A stretch of DNA of 34,453 nucleotides from Nocardia alba NBRC 108234. Its GTDB lineage: Bacteria > Actinomycetota > Actinomycetes > Mycobacteriales > Mycobacteriaceae. Of the stretch, positions 7,024 to 17,086 are shown piece after piece (position 1 is the first letter of the stretch; every line of letters starts with the position of its first letter). The stretch spans positions 1 to 34,453 of the forward strand of contig NZ_BDAX01000022.1 in NCBI RefSeq assembly GCF_001612665.1, read 5' to 3'. The notes below the pieces were generated by a model that saw only the letters and a list, made by a program, of their open reading frames with translations, had not been told where the DNA came from and searched no databases. The translations under genes and the position numbers were made by a program.

Positions 7024-7072
7024 CCTGTGGATTCCTCGAGGAGTCCCTGTGGAGTCCTCGAGGAATCCACAC
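7024..7072. repeat. oriC dyad block B: second pair of 22-bp units
   Basis: Units start at 7024 and 7046, again 22 bp apart, with the same core as block A and scattered changes (GGAGTC for GGATTC). Bases 7048-7071 form a 24-bp palindrome with one mismatched pair. Blocks A and B lie 186 bp apart in the same orientation. Confidence 0.88.
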
Positions 7073-7570
7073 CGTTGCCACCAGGCTGGCCCGACGTGTG
7101 AACAACTGGGTGAATCCGGTGGAACAACTCGAGGACAACTCGAGGATGGAATGGGGACAACTTCACGCCTCCACAGCCACCGCGGATTCATCCTCGAGTC
7201 ACCCCAAGGTCATCCCCATGCCATCAGGCTCTCTGACCTGCGGATTCGGCGGAAATCCACAAATTCCACAGTGCCTACTACTACTTCAGTTCTCCTTCTA
7301 GAGAGAACTCTTTTAAAACAGGGTGTGTGGAAACTCCGTTGGGGAGGCTCGAGTCGGGCGGTCGTTCACTCACAGGCGGGCAAGGAGGAGCGGGGTGATT
7401 CGACGAGCGGGAAATCAACCGGGAGGGTCGATGCGGAGTTCGCGCACCGCACGGGTACCGTTTGGTGTCGGTTGGTTGTGCGAGACTCAAGGCGCGGCCG
7501 ACACAGCAGTTCAACTCCGCTGACACACCCCCGCACACGGATTCGAAACTCGGAGAGGACAAATCGGGCG

Positions 7571-8746
7571 ATGGAGCTTGCGAGCATGAAGTTTCGGGTC
7601 GCCCGAGAGGACTTCGCCGAATCGGTTGCCTGGGTGGCGCGCAGCCTCCCGTCGCGGCCTCCGGTGCCCGTTCTCGGCGGTGTGCTGCTGGTGGCCGACG
7701 AGAACGGCCTGACGGTCTCCGGATTCGACTACGAGGTCTCCGCACAGATGCGCGTCGCGGCCGAGGTCGCCGGTCCCGGCCAGGTGCTGGTCTCGGGTCG
7801 TCTGCTCGCCGACATCACCAAGTCGCTGTCGAACAAGCCCGTGGACGTCTCCGTCGATGGCACCCGCGTGCTCATCGCCTGTGGCAGTGCGAAGTTCTCC
7901 CTGCCGACCATGCCGGTCGAGGACTATCCCCAACTGCCCGAGGTGCCGCAGCAGACCGGTGAACTCACCGTCGATGTGTTCGCCGAGGCGGTCGGCCAGG
8001 TCGCCGTCGCCGCGGGCCGGGACGACACCCTGCCCATGCTCACCGGCATCCGGGTCGAGATCGAGGGCAACGACGTGGTGCTCGCCGCCACCGACCGCTT
8101 CCGCCTCGCTGTGCGCCATCTGCAGTGGCAGCCCACCCGCTCCGATATCGAGACCGCGGTGCTCATTCCCGCGCGCACGCTGTCCGAGGCCGCCAAGACC
8201 CTCGGTGCCGCTGAGGCGCCCGTGCAGTTGTCGCTGGGCAACGGCGGCGGCGCCGACGGCCTGCTCGGCATCGTCAACGGCGGTCGGCGCACCACCACCC
8301 GCCTGCTCGACGCGGAATTCCCCAAGTTCCGTCAGTTGCTCCCCAAGGAGCACACCTCCATCGCCACACTGCCCGTCGCGGTGCTCTCCGAGGCGATCAA
8401 GCGTGTCGCCCTGGTGGCCGAGCGCGGTGCCCAGGTGCGGCTCGAGTTCTCCACAGACGGTGTGCTGCTGTCGGCGGGTGGGGACGACGCGGGCCGGGCC
8501 GAGGAATGGCTGGAAGCCGATTTCCGCGGCGAGCCGCTCACCATCGCGTTCAACCCCGGCTACCTCACCGAGGGCCTGGCCGCGCTGCACACCGACCGGG
8601 TGACCTTCGGGTTCACCACCCCCAGCCGTCCCGCGGTGCTGCTGCCCGCCTCCGACGAGGAGCCCAAGGTGCTCGAGTCGGGTGCGTTCGCGGCGTTGGA
8701 AAGCCAGTACATCTACCTGTTGATGCCGGTCCGGCTGCCCGGCTGA
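7571..8746 (+). CDS. dnaN: DNA polymerase III beta subunit (sliding clamp)
   Basis: DnaN is the ring-shaped clamp that tethers DNA polymerase and many repair proteins to DNA. The chosen ATG at 7571 (MELASMKFRVAREDFAES) gives 391 residues; GAGAGGA lies about 11 bases upstream, and a second ATG at 7586 begins MKFRVARE. Three repeated clamp domains span roughly residues 6-125, 134-255 and 260-391. The C terminus YIYLLMPVRLPG is the conserved ending that shapes the clamp's peptide-binding pocket. Frames extending upstream into oriC (from 6824) are shadows. recF follows after 24 bp. Confidence 0.97.
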   Translation: MELASMKFRVAREDFAESVAWVARSLPSRPPVPVLGGVLLVADENGLTVSGFDYEVSAQMRVAAEVAGPGQVLVSGRLLADITKSLSNKPVDVSVDGTRVLIACGSAKFSLPTMPVEDYPQLPEVPQQTGELTVDVFAEAVGQVAVAAGRDDTLPMLTGIRVEIEGNDVVLAATDRFRLAVRHLQWQPTRSDIETAVLIPARTLSEAAKTLGAAEAPVQLSLGNGGGADGLLGIVNGGRRTTTRLLDAEFPKFRQLLPKEHTSIATLPVAVLSEAIKRVALVAERGAQVRLEFSTDGVLLSAGGDDAGRAEEWLEADFRGEPLTIAFNPGYLTEGLAALHTDRVTFGFTTPSRPAVLLPASDEEPKVLESGAFAALESQYIYLLMPVRLPG

Positions 8747-8770
8747 GCAGGCGGGGGCGGCTAGGCCTAC

Positions 8771-9973
8771 ATGTTCATCCGTGAGCTGTCGGTCCGTGAT
8801 TTCCGTTCGTGGGAACACGCCGATCTCGAGTTGTCCCCAGGGCGCACCGTGTTCCTGGGGGCGAATGGCAACGGCAAGACGAATCTGCTCGAGGCCGTCG
8901 GTTATCTGGCGACGCTCGGCTCGCACCGGGTCTCCGCCGACGCGCCACTGATCCGGATGGGTGCCACCCAGGCCAGGGTCGGGGCCACCGTGGTGAACAC
9001 CGGCCGGGAGCTGCGGGTGGATGTGGAACTCAAGGCAGGCAGCGCCAACCGCGCGCAGATCAATCGCTCGCCGGTGCGGCGTTCGCGCGAGATTCTCGGA
9101 ATTCTGCAGACCGTGTTGTTCGCGCCGGAGGATCTCGCGCTGGTGCGTGGGGATCCGGGGGAGCGGCGGCGGTTCCTCGACGAGTTGTCCACAGCCAGAT
9201 TGCCCAGACTCGCCGGCGTGCGCGCCGACTACGACAAAGTGTTGCGGCAGCGCTCGGCGCTGTTGAAAACCGCTGGGCGCCAATCGCGTTCACGTGCCGA
9301 TCTGGGCACCCTCGACGTGTGGGACGGGCACCTCGCCGATCACGCGGCGGTGCTGCTCGCGCAACGTTTGCGCCTGGTGCACGACCTGTATCCCCATCTG
9401 TCCCAGGCATATCGGTCGATCGCACCCGAATCCCGTCCTGCCGCAATCACATACCGCTCCGGGTATCTCCCGCCGGAGCTCCTCGACCCGGCCAGGGTTC
9501 CCGAGGCCGACGACGCGCAGCTGCTACACGAGATCATGCTGCGCGAGCTGGCCGCTGCCAGGAACCGGGAACTCGATCGCGGAGTCTGTCTGGTCGGCCC
9601 GCATCGCGACGATCTGGAGTTGCTGCTCGGCAGCGCGCCCGCGAAGGGATTCGCCAGTCACGGGGAGTCCTGGTCGTATGCTCTCGCGCTGCGGTTGGCC
9701 TCGTTCGAGCTGTTGCGCGGTGAAGGCTCCGAACCGGTGCTGTTGCTCGACGACGTGTTCGCCGAACTCGACCGCCGTCGTCGCACCGCGCTCGCGGAAG
9801 TGGCCGCGGGGGCCGAGCAGGTGTTGATCACGGCCGCGGTGGCCGAGGACGTGCCGTCGGAACTGGCCGCCGAACCGTTACGTGTGCACACGACCGGCGA
9901 GGCGGACCGCCGTACCTCACAGATCGTCACCGAAGCCGTCGAACACGCCGAAGATATGCACAGATCGCGATAG
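8771..9973 (+). CDS. recF: DNA replication and repair ATPase RecF
   Basis: RecF is an SMC-like ATPase that helps load RecA at gapped DNA. It has 400 residues starting with the conserved FIRELSVRDFRSWE. Walker A is GANGNGKTNLLEA (residues 30-42). The internal family motif APEDLALVRGDPGERRRFLDE follows, and Walker B is VLLLDDVFAELD near 320-331. The ATG at 8771 gives the normal family start. The gene sits in the classical dnaA-dnaN-recF-gyrB order. Confidence 0.97.
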   Translation: MFIRELSVRDFRSWEHADLELSPGRTVFLGANGNGKTNLLEAVGYLATLGSHRVSADAPLIRMGATQARVGATVVNTGRELRVDVELKAGSANRAQINRSPVRRSREILGILQTVLFAPEDLALVRGDPGERRRFLDELSTARLPRLAGVRADYDKVLRQRSALLKTAGRQSRSRADLGTLDVWDGHLADHAAVLLAQRLRLVHDLYPHLSQAYRSIAPESRPAAITYRSGYLPPELLDPARVPEADDAQLLHEIMLRELAAARNRELDRGVCLVGPHRDDLELLLGSAPAKGFASHGESWSYALALRLASFELLRGEGSEPVLLLDDVFAELDRRRRTALAEVAAGAEQVLITAAVAEDVPSELAAEPLRVHTTGEADRRTSQIVTEAVEHAEDMHRSR

Positions 9974-10095
9974 TTATCCCCAGACCCTGTGGAAAACCGG
10001 CAACATGCTGGAAATATGCCGGATCGCTGCTCGCCGAGCCCGTCGGCGCCGCGGCGTAGACTCCATCCACACTCGATACCGGAAGGCGGAAACCC

Positions 10096-10632
10096 GTGCC
10101 GGAAGAACCCGCACCGGAACTGCGTGGCATCGATCTGGCCCGCCGGGCGCTGGAGGAGGCGAGGGCCGCGGCCAAGGCCAACGGCAAGTCCGTGGGGCAG
10201 GGCAGGGCATCGCCGGTACGCAAGTTACGAACCGGCGGCAGACGTCGCAGCGGCTGGTCGGGGGCGGGTCCCGATGCTCGCGATCCCCAGCTCCTCGGCG
10301 CGCTCAGTGGCACACTCGCGAAGAATCGTGGCTGGTCAGGCAAGGTGGCCGAGGGGACGGTGTTCGGCAGCTGGCCGCGCGTCGTCGGTGAGGACATCGC
10401 CTCTCACGCCACTCCGGTGACCCTGGAGAACGGTGTGCTCAAGATCGCCGCCGAGTCCACCGCGTGGGCCACCCAGTTGCGCATGTTGCAGAGTCAGATC
10501 CTGGCCAAGATCGGTGCCGCCGTCGGACACGGCGTGGTGACCTCGTTGCGTATCACCGGCCCCGCCGCACCGAGCTGGCGCAAGGGCGATCGCCACATCA
10601 AAGGCCGTGGCCCCCGCGACACCTACGGATAG
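10096..10632 (+). CDS. dciA: DUF721/DciA-like helicase-loading protein
   Basis: A 178-residue protein in the position of M. tuberculosis Rv0004, between recF and gyrB. The C-terminal domain (about residues 85-155) shows the DUF721 pattern: GTVFGSWPRVVGEDIASHATP, then LKIAAESTAWATQLRMLQSQIL. DciA proteins interact with the DnaB helicase and are thought to help load it. The N-terminal part has an Ala-rich helix (DLARRALEEARAAAKA) and a basic linker. The start is GTG at 10096, with GGAAGG about 10 bases upstream. The gene name rests on family membership; I see no direct evidence of helicase loading. Confidence 0.85.
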   Translation: MPEEPAPELRGIDLARRALEEARAAAKANGKSVGQGRASPVRKLRTGGRRRSGWSGAGPDARDPQLLGALSGTLAKNRGWSGKVAEGTVFGSWPRVVGEDIASHATPVTLENGVLKIAAESTAWATQLRMLQSQILAKIGAAVGHGVVTSLRITGPAAPSWRKGDRHIKGRGPRDTYG

Positions 10633-11018
10633 CCGCGAGGTGACCGGGGTGAGATCCGTCGCGTCCGCGCCGCTCGCGGGCCCGAAGTTGTGGACATGTG
10701 CACAAAGCCTGTGGATAACTTCGGAGCCCCCACCGGACCACCCGCACAGGGTTGCCGCGTTACCGCCTCTCCACGCGCCTGAATCTGGCCAAAATACGCG
10801 GAGAGGCGGGCCAGTTCGATTTCTCGCATTCACGGCGAAGCCAGGGGTGTCGTAGGTGCACTGTAAGTTGGGCTTACCAGTAGGATGGTGACGTAACCAG
10901 CGGCGAACCCTCGGCGCGTGCTGTGCAGTCCGTGATATCTGATGGCTCTGTCCGAGCCGTGCGCGTGCTGCCCGGATCGCTGCGCCAGGGATCAGCAAGT
11001 AAGGAGAGCTACCGAGAA
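10633..11018. promoter_or_regulatory. gyrB upstream region with DnaA boxes
   Basis: These 386 bp hold two DnaA-type sites: TGTGGACAT at 10689-10697 (8/9, minus strand) and TGTGGATAA at 10710-10718 (perfect, minus strand). A TAGGAT hexamer at 10881-10886 is a candidate -10 element, without a clear -35. gyrB has AAGGAG at 11001-11006. No gene is supported here. Confidence 0.5.
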
Positions 11019-13052
11019 GTGGCTGCCAACGACTCCAACGCATCGGGCAACAATTCAGGCTACGGTGCCTCTTCCATCACGGTCCTCGAAGGCCTCGAGG
11101 CGGTGCGTAAGCGCCCCGGCATGTACATCGGTTCCACCGGTGAACGCGGTCTGCATCACCTCATCTGGGAGGTTGTGGACAACTCGGTCGATGAGGCGAT
11201 GGCCGGCTACGCGACCAAGGTCGAGGTGACCCTGCTCGCCGACGGCGGCGTCGAGGTGATCGACGACGGTCGTGGCATCCCCGTCGGGATGCACGCGCAG
11301 GGCGTGCCGACGATCGAGGTCGTCATGACCCAGCTGCACGCCGGTGGCAAGTTCGACTCCGACTCCTACGCGGTGTCGGGTGGTCTGCACGGTGTCGGCA
11401 TCTCGGTGGTGAACGCGCTCTCCACGAAGGTCGAGGTCGAGATCGACGTCGACGGCTACCACTGGTCCCAGACCTACAAGGACGCCAAGCCCGGCAAGCT
11501 CGCGCAGGGTGAGGCGACCAAGGCCACCGGCACCACGGTGCGGTTCTGGGCCGACCCGGACATCTTCGAGACCACCACCTACAACTTCGAGACCGTGGCG
11601 CGGCGCCTGCAGGAGATGGCCTTCCTGAACAAGGGCCTCACCATCAAGCTCACCGATGAGCGGGTCGCCGTGGGCGATGTCATCGACGAGGTGGTCAGCG
11701 AGACCGCCGAGGCGCCCAAGGACGCAGAGGTGGTCGCCGCGGAAGCGGCCGAGCACAAGGTGAAGACCCGCACCTACCACTACCCGGGCGGTCTGGTGGA
11801 CTTCGTGCGCCACATCAACCGCACCAAGTCGGCCATCCACAACTCGGTCGTCGGCTACACGGTCAAGGGCACCGGCCACGAGCTCGAGGTCGCGATGCAG
11901 TGGAACTCGGGCTACTCCGAGTCGGTCCACACCTTCGCCAACACGATCAACACCCATGAGGGCGGCACCCACGAGGAGGGCTTCCGCGCGGCGCTCACCA
12001 CGGTGGTCAACAAGTACGCCAAGGAGAAGAAGCTTCTCAAGGAGAAGGACGGCAACCTCACCGGCGACGACATCCGCGAGGGCCTGGCCGCCATCGTGAG
12101 CGTCAAGGTTGGCGAGCCGCAGTTCGAGGGCCAGACCAAGACCAAGCTGGGCAACACCGAGGTCAAGTCGTTCGTGCAGCGTGCCTGCAACGAGCACCTG
12201 CAGCACTGGTTCGAGGCCAACCCGGCCGACGCGAAGACCATCGTGCAGAAGGCGGTGTCCTCGGCGCAGGCCCGGATGGCCGCCCGTAAGGCGCGTGAGC
12301 TGGTGCGTCGCAAGTCGGCGACCGACCTGGGCGGTCTGCCGGGCAAGCTGGCCGACTGCCGGTCGAAGGATCCGGGCAAGTGCGAGATCTACATCGTCGA
12401 GGGCGACTCCGCCGGTGGTTCGGCCAAGTCGGGCCGTGACTCGATGTACCAGGCGATCCTGCCGCTGCGCGGCAAGATCATCAACGTCGAGAAGGCCCGC
12501 ATCGACCGCGTCCTCAAGAACAACGAGGTCCAGTCGATCATCACCGCGTTCGGCACCGGTATCCACGACGAGTTCGATATCGCCAAGCTGCGCTACAACA
12601 AGATCATCCTGATGGCCGACGCCGACGTGGACGGTCAGCACATCGCCACGTTGCTGCTCACGCTGCTGTTCCGCTTCATGCGCCCGCTGGTCGAGCACGG
12701 TCACGTGTTCCTCGCCCAGCCGCCGCTGTACAAGCTCAAGTGGATGCGGTCCGATCCCGAGTTCGCCTACTCCGACCGTGAGCGCGACGCGTTGGTCGAG
12801 GCCGGCCTTGCCGCGGGCAAGAAGATCAACAAGGACGACGGCATCCAGCGCTACAAGGGCCTGGGCGAGATGAACGCCAAGGAGCTGTGGGAAACCACGA
12901 TGGACCCCGCGGTTCGGGTACTTCGTCAGGTGACGCTCGACGACGCGGCCGCGGCCGACGAGCTGTTCTCCGTGCTTATGGGCGAGGACGTGGAGGCACG
13001 TCGCAGCTTCATCACCCGCAATGCCAAGGACGTCCGTTTCCTCGATGTGTAA
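11019..13052 (+). CDS. gyrB: DNA gyrase subunit B
   Basis: GyrB is the ATPase subunit of gyrase, which introduces negative supercoils. The chosen GTG at 11019 (MAANDSNASGNN) gives 677 residues; AAGGAG lies 12 bases upstream. The GHKL ATPase domain carries VRKRPGMYIGSTGERGLHHL, EVVDNSVDEA and the ATP-lid GGLHGVGISVVNALS. The TOPRIM region carries YIVEGDSAGGSAKSGRD near residue 460, PLRGKIINVEKARIDRVLKN and DADVDGQHI. QRYKGLGEMN and the family's FITRNAKDVRFLDV close the protein. Upstream in-frame codons to 10923 are not conserved. gyrA follows after 57 bp. Confidence 0.98.
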   Translation: MAANDSNASGNNSGYGASSITVLEGLEAVRKRPGMYIGSTGERGLHHLIWEVVDNSVDEAMAGYATKVEVTLLADGGVEVIDDGRGIPVGMHAQGVPTIEVVMTQLHAGGKFDSDSYAVSGGLHGVGISVVNALSTKVEVEIDVDGYHWSQTYKDAKPGKLAQGEATKATGTTVRFWADPDIFETTTYNFETVARRLQEMAFLNKGLTIKLTDERVAVGDVIDEVVSETAEAPKDAEVVAAEAAEHKVKTRTYHYPGGLVDFVRHINRTKSAIHNSVVGYTVKGTGHELEVAMQWNSGYSESVHTFANTINTHEGGTHEEGFRAALTTVVNKYAKEKKLLKEKDGNLTGDDIREGLAAIVSVKVGEPQFEGQTKTKLGNTEVKSFVQRACNEHLQHWFEANPADAKTIVQKAVSSAQARMAARKARELVRRKSATDLGGLPGKLADCRSKDPGKCEIYIVEGDSAGGSAKSGRDSMYQAILPLRGKIINVEKARIDRVLKNNEVQSIITAFGTGIHDEFDIAKLRYNKIILMADADVDGQHIATLLLTLLFRFMRPLVEHGHVFLAQPPLYKLKWMRSDPEFAYSDRERDALVEAGLAAGKKINKDDGIQRYKGLGEMNAKELWETTMDPAVRVLRQVTLDDAAAADELFSVLMGEDVEARRSFITRNAKDVRFLDV

Positions 13053-13109
13053 GCGGCGCTGCGCCGCACGGCGCGCCCGCTCGCATGTCGGCCCCTCGAA
13101 GGAGATTTG

Positions 13110-15617
<2,508 letters not shown>

Positions 15618-15660
15618 ACACACCAAATAGCGGCGGCAACGAACGGATCTGAGGATTCCA

Positions 15661-16632
15661 TTGACCACACCGAATCAGTCGAACGACGATCGGAACCAGA
15701 CCAACGGCGTCACCGAGCGGATCGCCACGTCTCCGATCCCGCCGCGGCCGATCCCACGTCAGGGCGGTCCGGCCGAGGGCGCGGCGCCGGAATCCGGTGC
15801 GGCCGGGACCGATTCGTTCGACGGTAAGGGCAGCAAATCGTCGCCCTACCAGGACGGGTGGGCTCAGCTTCCGCAGCGTGAACCGCAGTCGAACCTGTAC
15901 CGGCCCGGCGAATCGCCCAGCCAGGGGCGGCCGACGTCCGGGGCATCGGGCGGCGGCCTCAAGGGCAGCGGAGCCTCCAACGCCCGCACCACGGCGGACC
16001 TGGCGGCCAAGGCGGCTCGCAAGGAAGCGGCGATGGTGAAGTCCGTCGGGATCGACGGGCCGACCCGCAGCATCGCGCGTCCGGAACTTGTCAAGGACAT
16101 GCCCGACCTGTCCGACGTGCGCCATCCGGCACCCGAGGCGCCGGTGGCGCCCCCTGGTCTGCCGATGGCGCCGCAGCCGCCCCAGTACCCCATGGGGCCG
16201 AGTGCGCGGGCGGCCGCGGTGGGCACTGTCTCGCCGGCGGTTCCGGTGGCCATCGCGGCCGCCGCGTCGGGTGAGCCACTACGCGCGACCGTGCAGATCC
16301 GCCGGATCGACCCGTGGTCGACCCTGAAGATCACGCTGGTGATCAGTGTCGCGCTGTTCTTCGTGTGGATGCTGGCCGTCGGCCTGCTCTACATCGTGCT
16401 GGCGGGCATGGGCGTCTGGGACAACCTGGACAACTCGCTGGGCGAGATGCTGAACCAGGAGGGCAGCTCGTCGAGCCTGATCGACGCGGGCACGGTGTTC
16501 GGCTACGCGGGCGTGATCGGCCTGATCAATGTGGTGCTTTTCACCGCGTTGGCGACGGTTGGCGTGTTCATCTACAACCAGTGCTGCGATCTGGTCGGTG
16601 GCATCCAGGTAACCCTGGCCGATCCCGACTAG
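15661..16632 (+). CDS. DUF3566 membrane protein
   Basis: A 323-residue protein at the position of M. tuberculosis Rv0007. The first 215 residues are hydrophilic, low-complexity and Pro/Ser/Gly-rich, so probably disordered in the cytoplasm. The DUF3566 domain follows: TVQIRRIDPWSTLKITLVIS, then two membrane segments (about residues 222-250 and 280-305), with an extracytoplasmic loop VWDNLDNSLGEMLNQ between. The start is TTG at 15661 after GAGGA. The gene is 43 bp downstream of gyrA and is closed by a strong terminator. Its function is unknown; the constant position beside gyrA and the cell-division genes suggests an envelope role. Confidence 0.9.
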   Translation: MTTPNQSNDDRNQTNGVTERIATSPIPPRPIPRQGGPAEGAAPESGAAGTDSFDGKGSKSSPYQDGWAQLPQREPQSNLYRPGESPSQGRPTSGASGGGLKGSGASNARTTADLAAKAARKEAAMVKSVGIDGPTRSIARPELVKDMPDLSDVRHPAPEAPVAPPGLPMAPQPPQYPMGPSARAAAVGTVSPAVPVAIAAAASGEPLRATVQIRRIDPWSTLKITLVISVALFFVWMLAVGLLYIVLAGMGVWDNLDNSLGEMLNQEGSSSSLIDAGTVFGYAGVIGLINVVLFTALATVGVFIYNQCCDLVGGIQVTLADPD

Positions 16633-16648
16633 AAGTAGGTCTTCCGGT

Positions 16649-16691
16649 ACGGCCGGTCGGTCCCAGGAAACTGGGTCTGACCGGCCGTTTT
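16649..16691 (+). terminator. Rho-independent terminator after the DUF3566 gene
   Basis: A 10-bp outer stem ACGGCCGGTC / GACCGGCCGT encloses an inner CCCAG-GAAA-CTGGG hairpin and is followed by TTTT. It ends the gyrB-gyrA-DUF3566 transcription block. Confidence 0.85.
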
Positions 16692-16766
16692 GGTTATCAG
16701 CGGGACGGTAAGGTAACCTCGTTTCTCGTTGCGGTTCACTGCTCCGGCGGGGATCGAAATGAGTTC

Positions 16767-16840
16767 GGGCCTATAGCTCAGGCGGTTAGAGCGCTTCGCT
16801 GATAACGAAGAGGTCGGAGGTTCAAGTCCTCCTAGGCCCA
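16767..16840 (+). tRNA. ileT: tRNA-Ile (GAT anticodon)
   Basis: The 74-nt gene has a 7-bp acceptor stem GGGCCTA / TAGGCCC with discriminator A at 16840. The anticodon stem is CTTCG / CGAAG with loop CT-GAT-AA (anticodon 16801-16803). The T loop is TTCAAGT. CCA is not encoded. Its position after the gyrA block matches ileT in mycobacteria. Confidence 0.98.
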
Positions 16841-16869
16841 CTCCCGAACAGCACAGTAGGGTGGGAATC

Positions 16870-16977
16870 ATGAAGATTGTCCTCATGGTCGGTGTCGCGA
16901 TCGCCGTTCTCATCGGTGTCAACAAATTCCGCAAGCGCGACGACGCAGACCTCTGGCGCGAGGTAACCACCCGCTGA
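16870..16977 (+). CDS. DLW-39 family microprotein
   Basis: A 35-residue open frame between the two tRNAs: it starts MKIVLMVGVAIAVLIGV, then KFRKRDDADLWREVTTR. One short membrane helix is followed by a basic patch and the DLW motif that names this small actinobacterial family. GTGGGA precedes the ATG. Family naming is from memory of the characteristic length, DLW motif and tRNA-Ile/tRNA-Ala context. Its function is unknown. Confidence 0.88.
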   Translation: MKIVLMVGVAIAVLIGVNKFRKRDDADLWREVTTR

Positions 16978-17008
16978 TTCGGATTGCCAACCGGTCGATG
17001 ATCGGTAA

Positions 17009-17081
17009 GGGGCCTTAGCTCAATTGGCAGAGCACTGCCTTTGCAAGGCAGGGGTTAGGGGTTCGATTCCCCTAGGCTCCA
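17009..17081 (+). tRNA. alaT: tRNA-Ala (TGC anticodon)
   Basis: The 73-nt gene has acceptor stem GGGGCCT / AGGCTCC (one G-T pair) with discriminator A at 17081. The anticodon stem is CTGCC / GGCAG with loop TT-TGC-AA (anticodon 17042-17044), and the T arm is AGGGG-TTCGATT-CCCCT. CCA is not encoded. Only five bases separate it from the next coding sequence. Confidence 0.98.
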
Positions 17082-17086
17082 CATCT

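Larger units (their letters stand above)
6785..7570. other. oriC: oriC: dnaA-dnaN intergenic origin of replication
   Basis: A 786-bp gene-free region lies between dnaA and dnaN, the established origin position in mycobacteria and relatives. One perfect DnaA box is present (TTGTCCACA, 6950-6958). Several are 8/9: TCATCCACA at 6787-6795 and 6959-6967, TGTGAACAA at 7097-7105 and TGGGGACAA at 7152-7160. Many weaker CCACA/TGTGG motifs also occur. Two blocks of 22-bp tandem dyads lie at 6838-6885 and 7024-7072. A comparatively AT-rich stretch with TTTTAAAA (about 7274-7320) near dnaN is a candidate unwinding element. Divergent gene orientation around this point supports the origin call. Confidence 0.9.

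Noticed and set aside
6824..7570. In-frame extension of DnaN upstream through oriC
   Set aside because: It reads through the dnaA terminator and oriC repeats; the clamp start at 7571 is normal in length.
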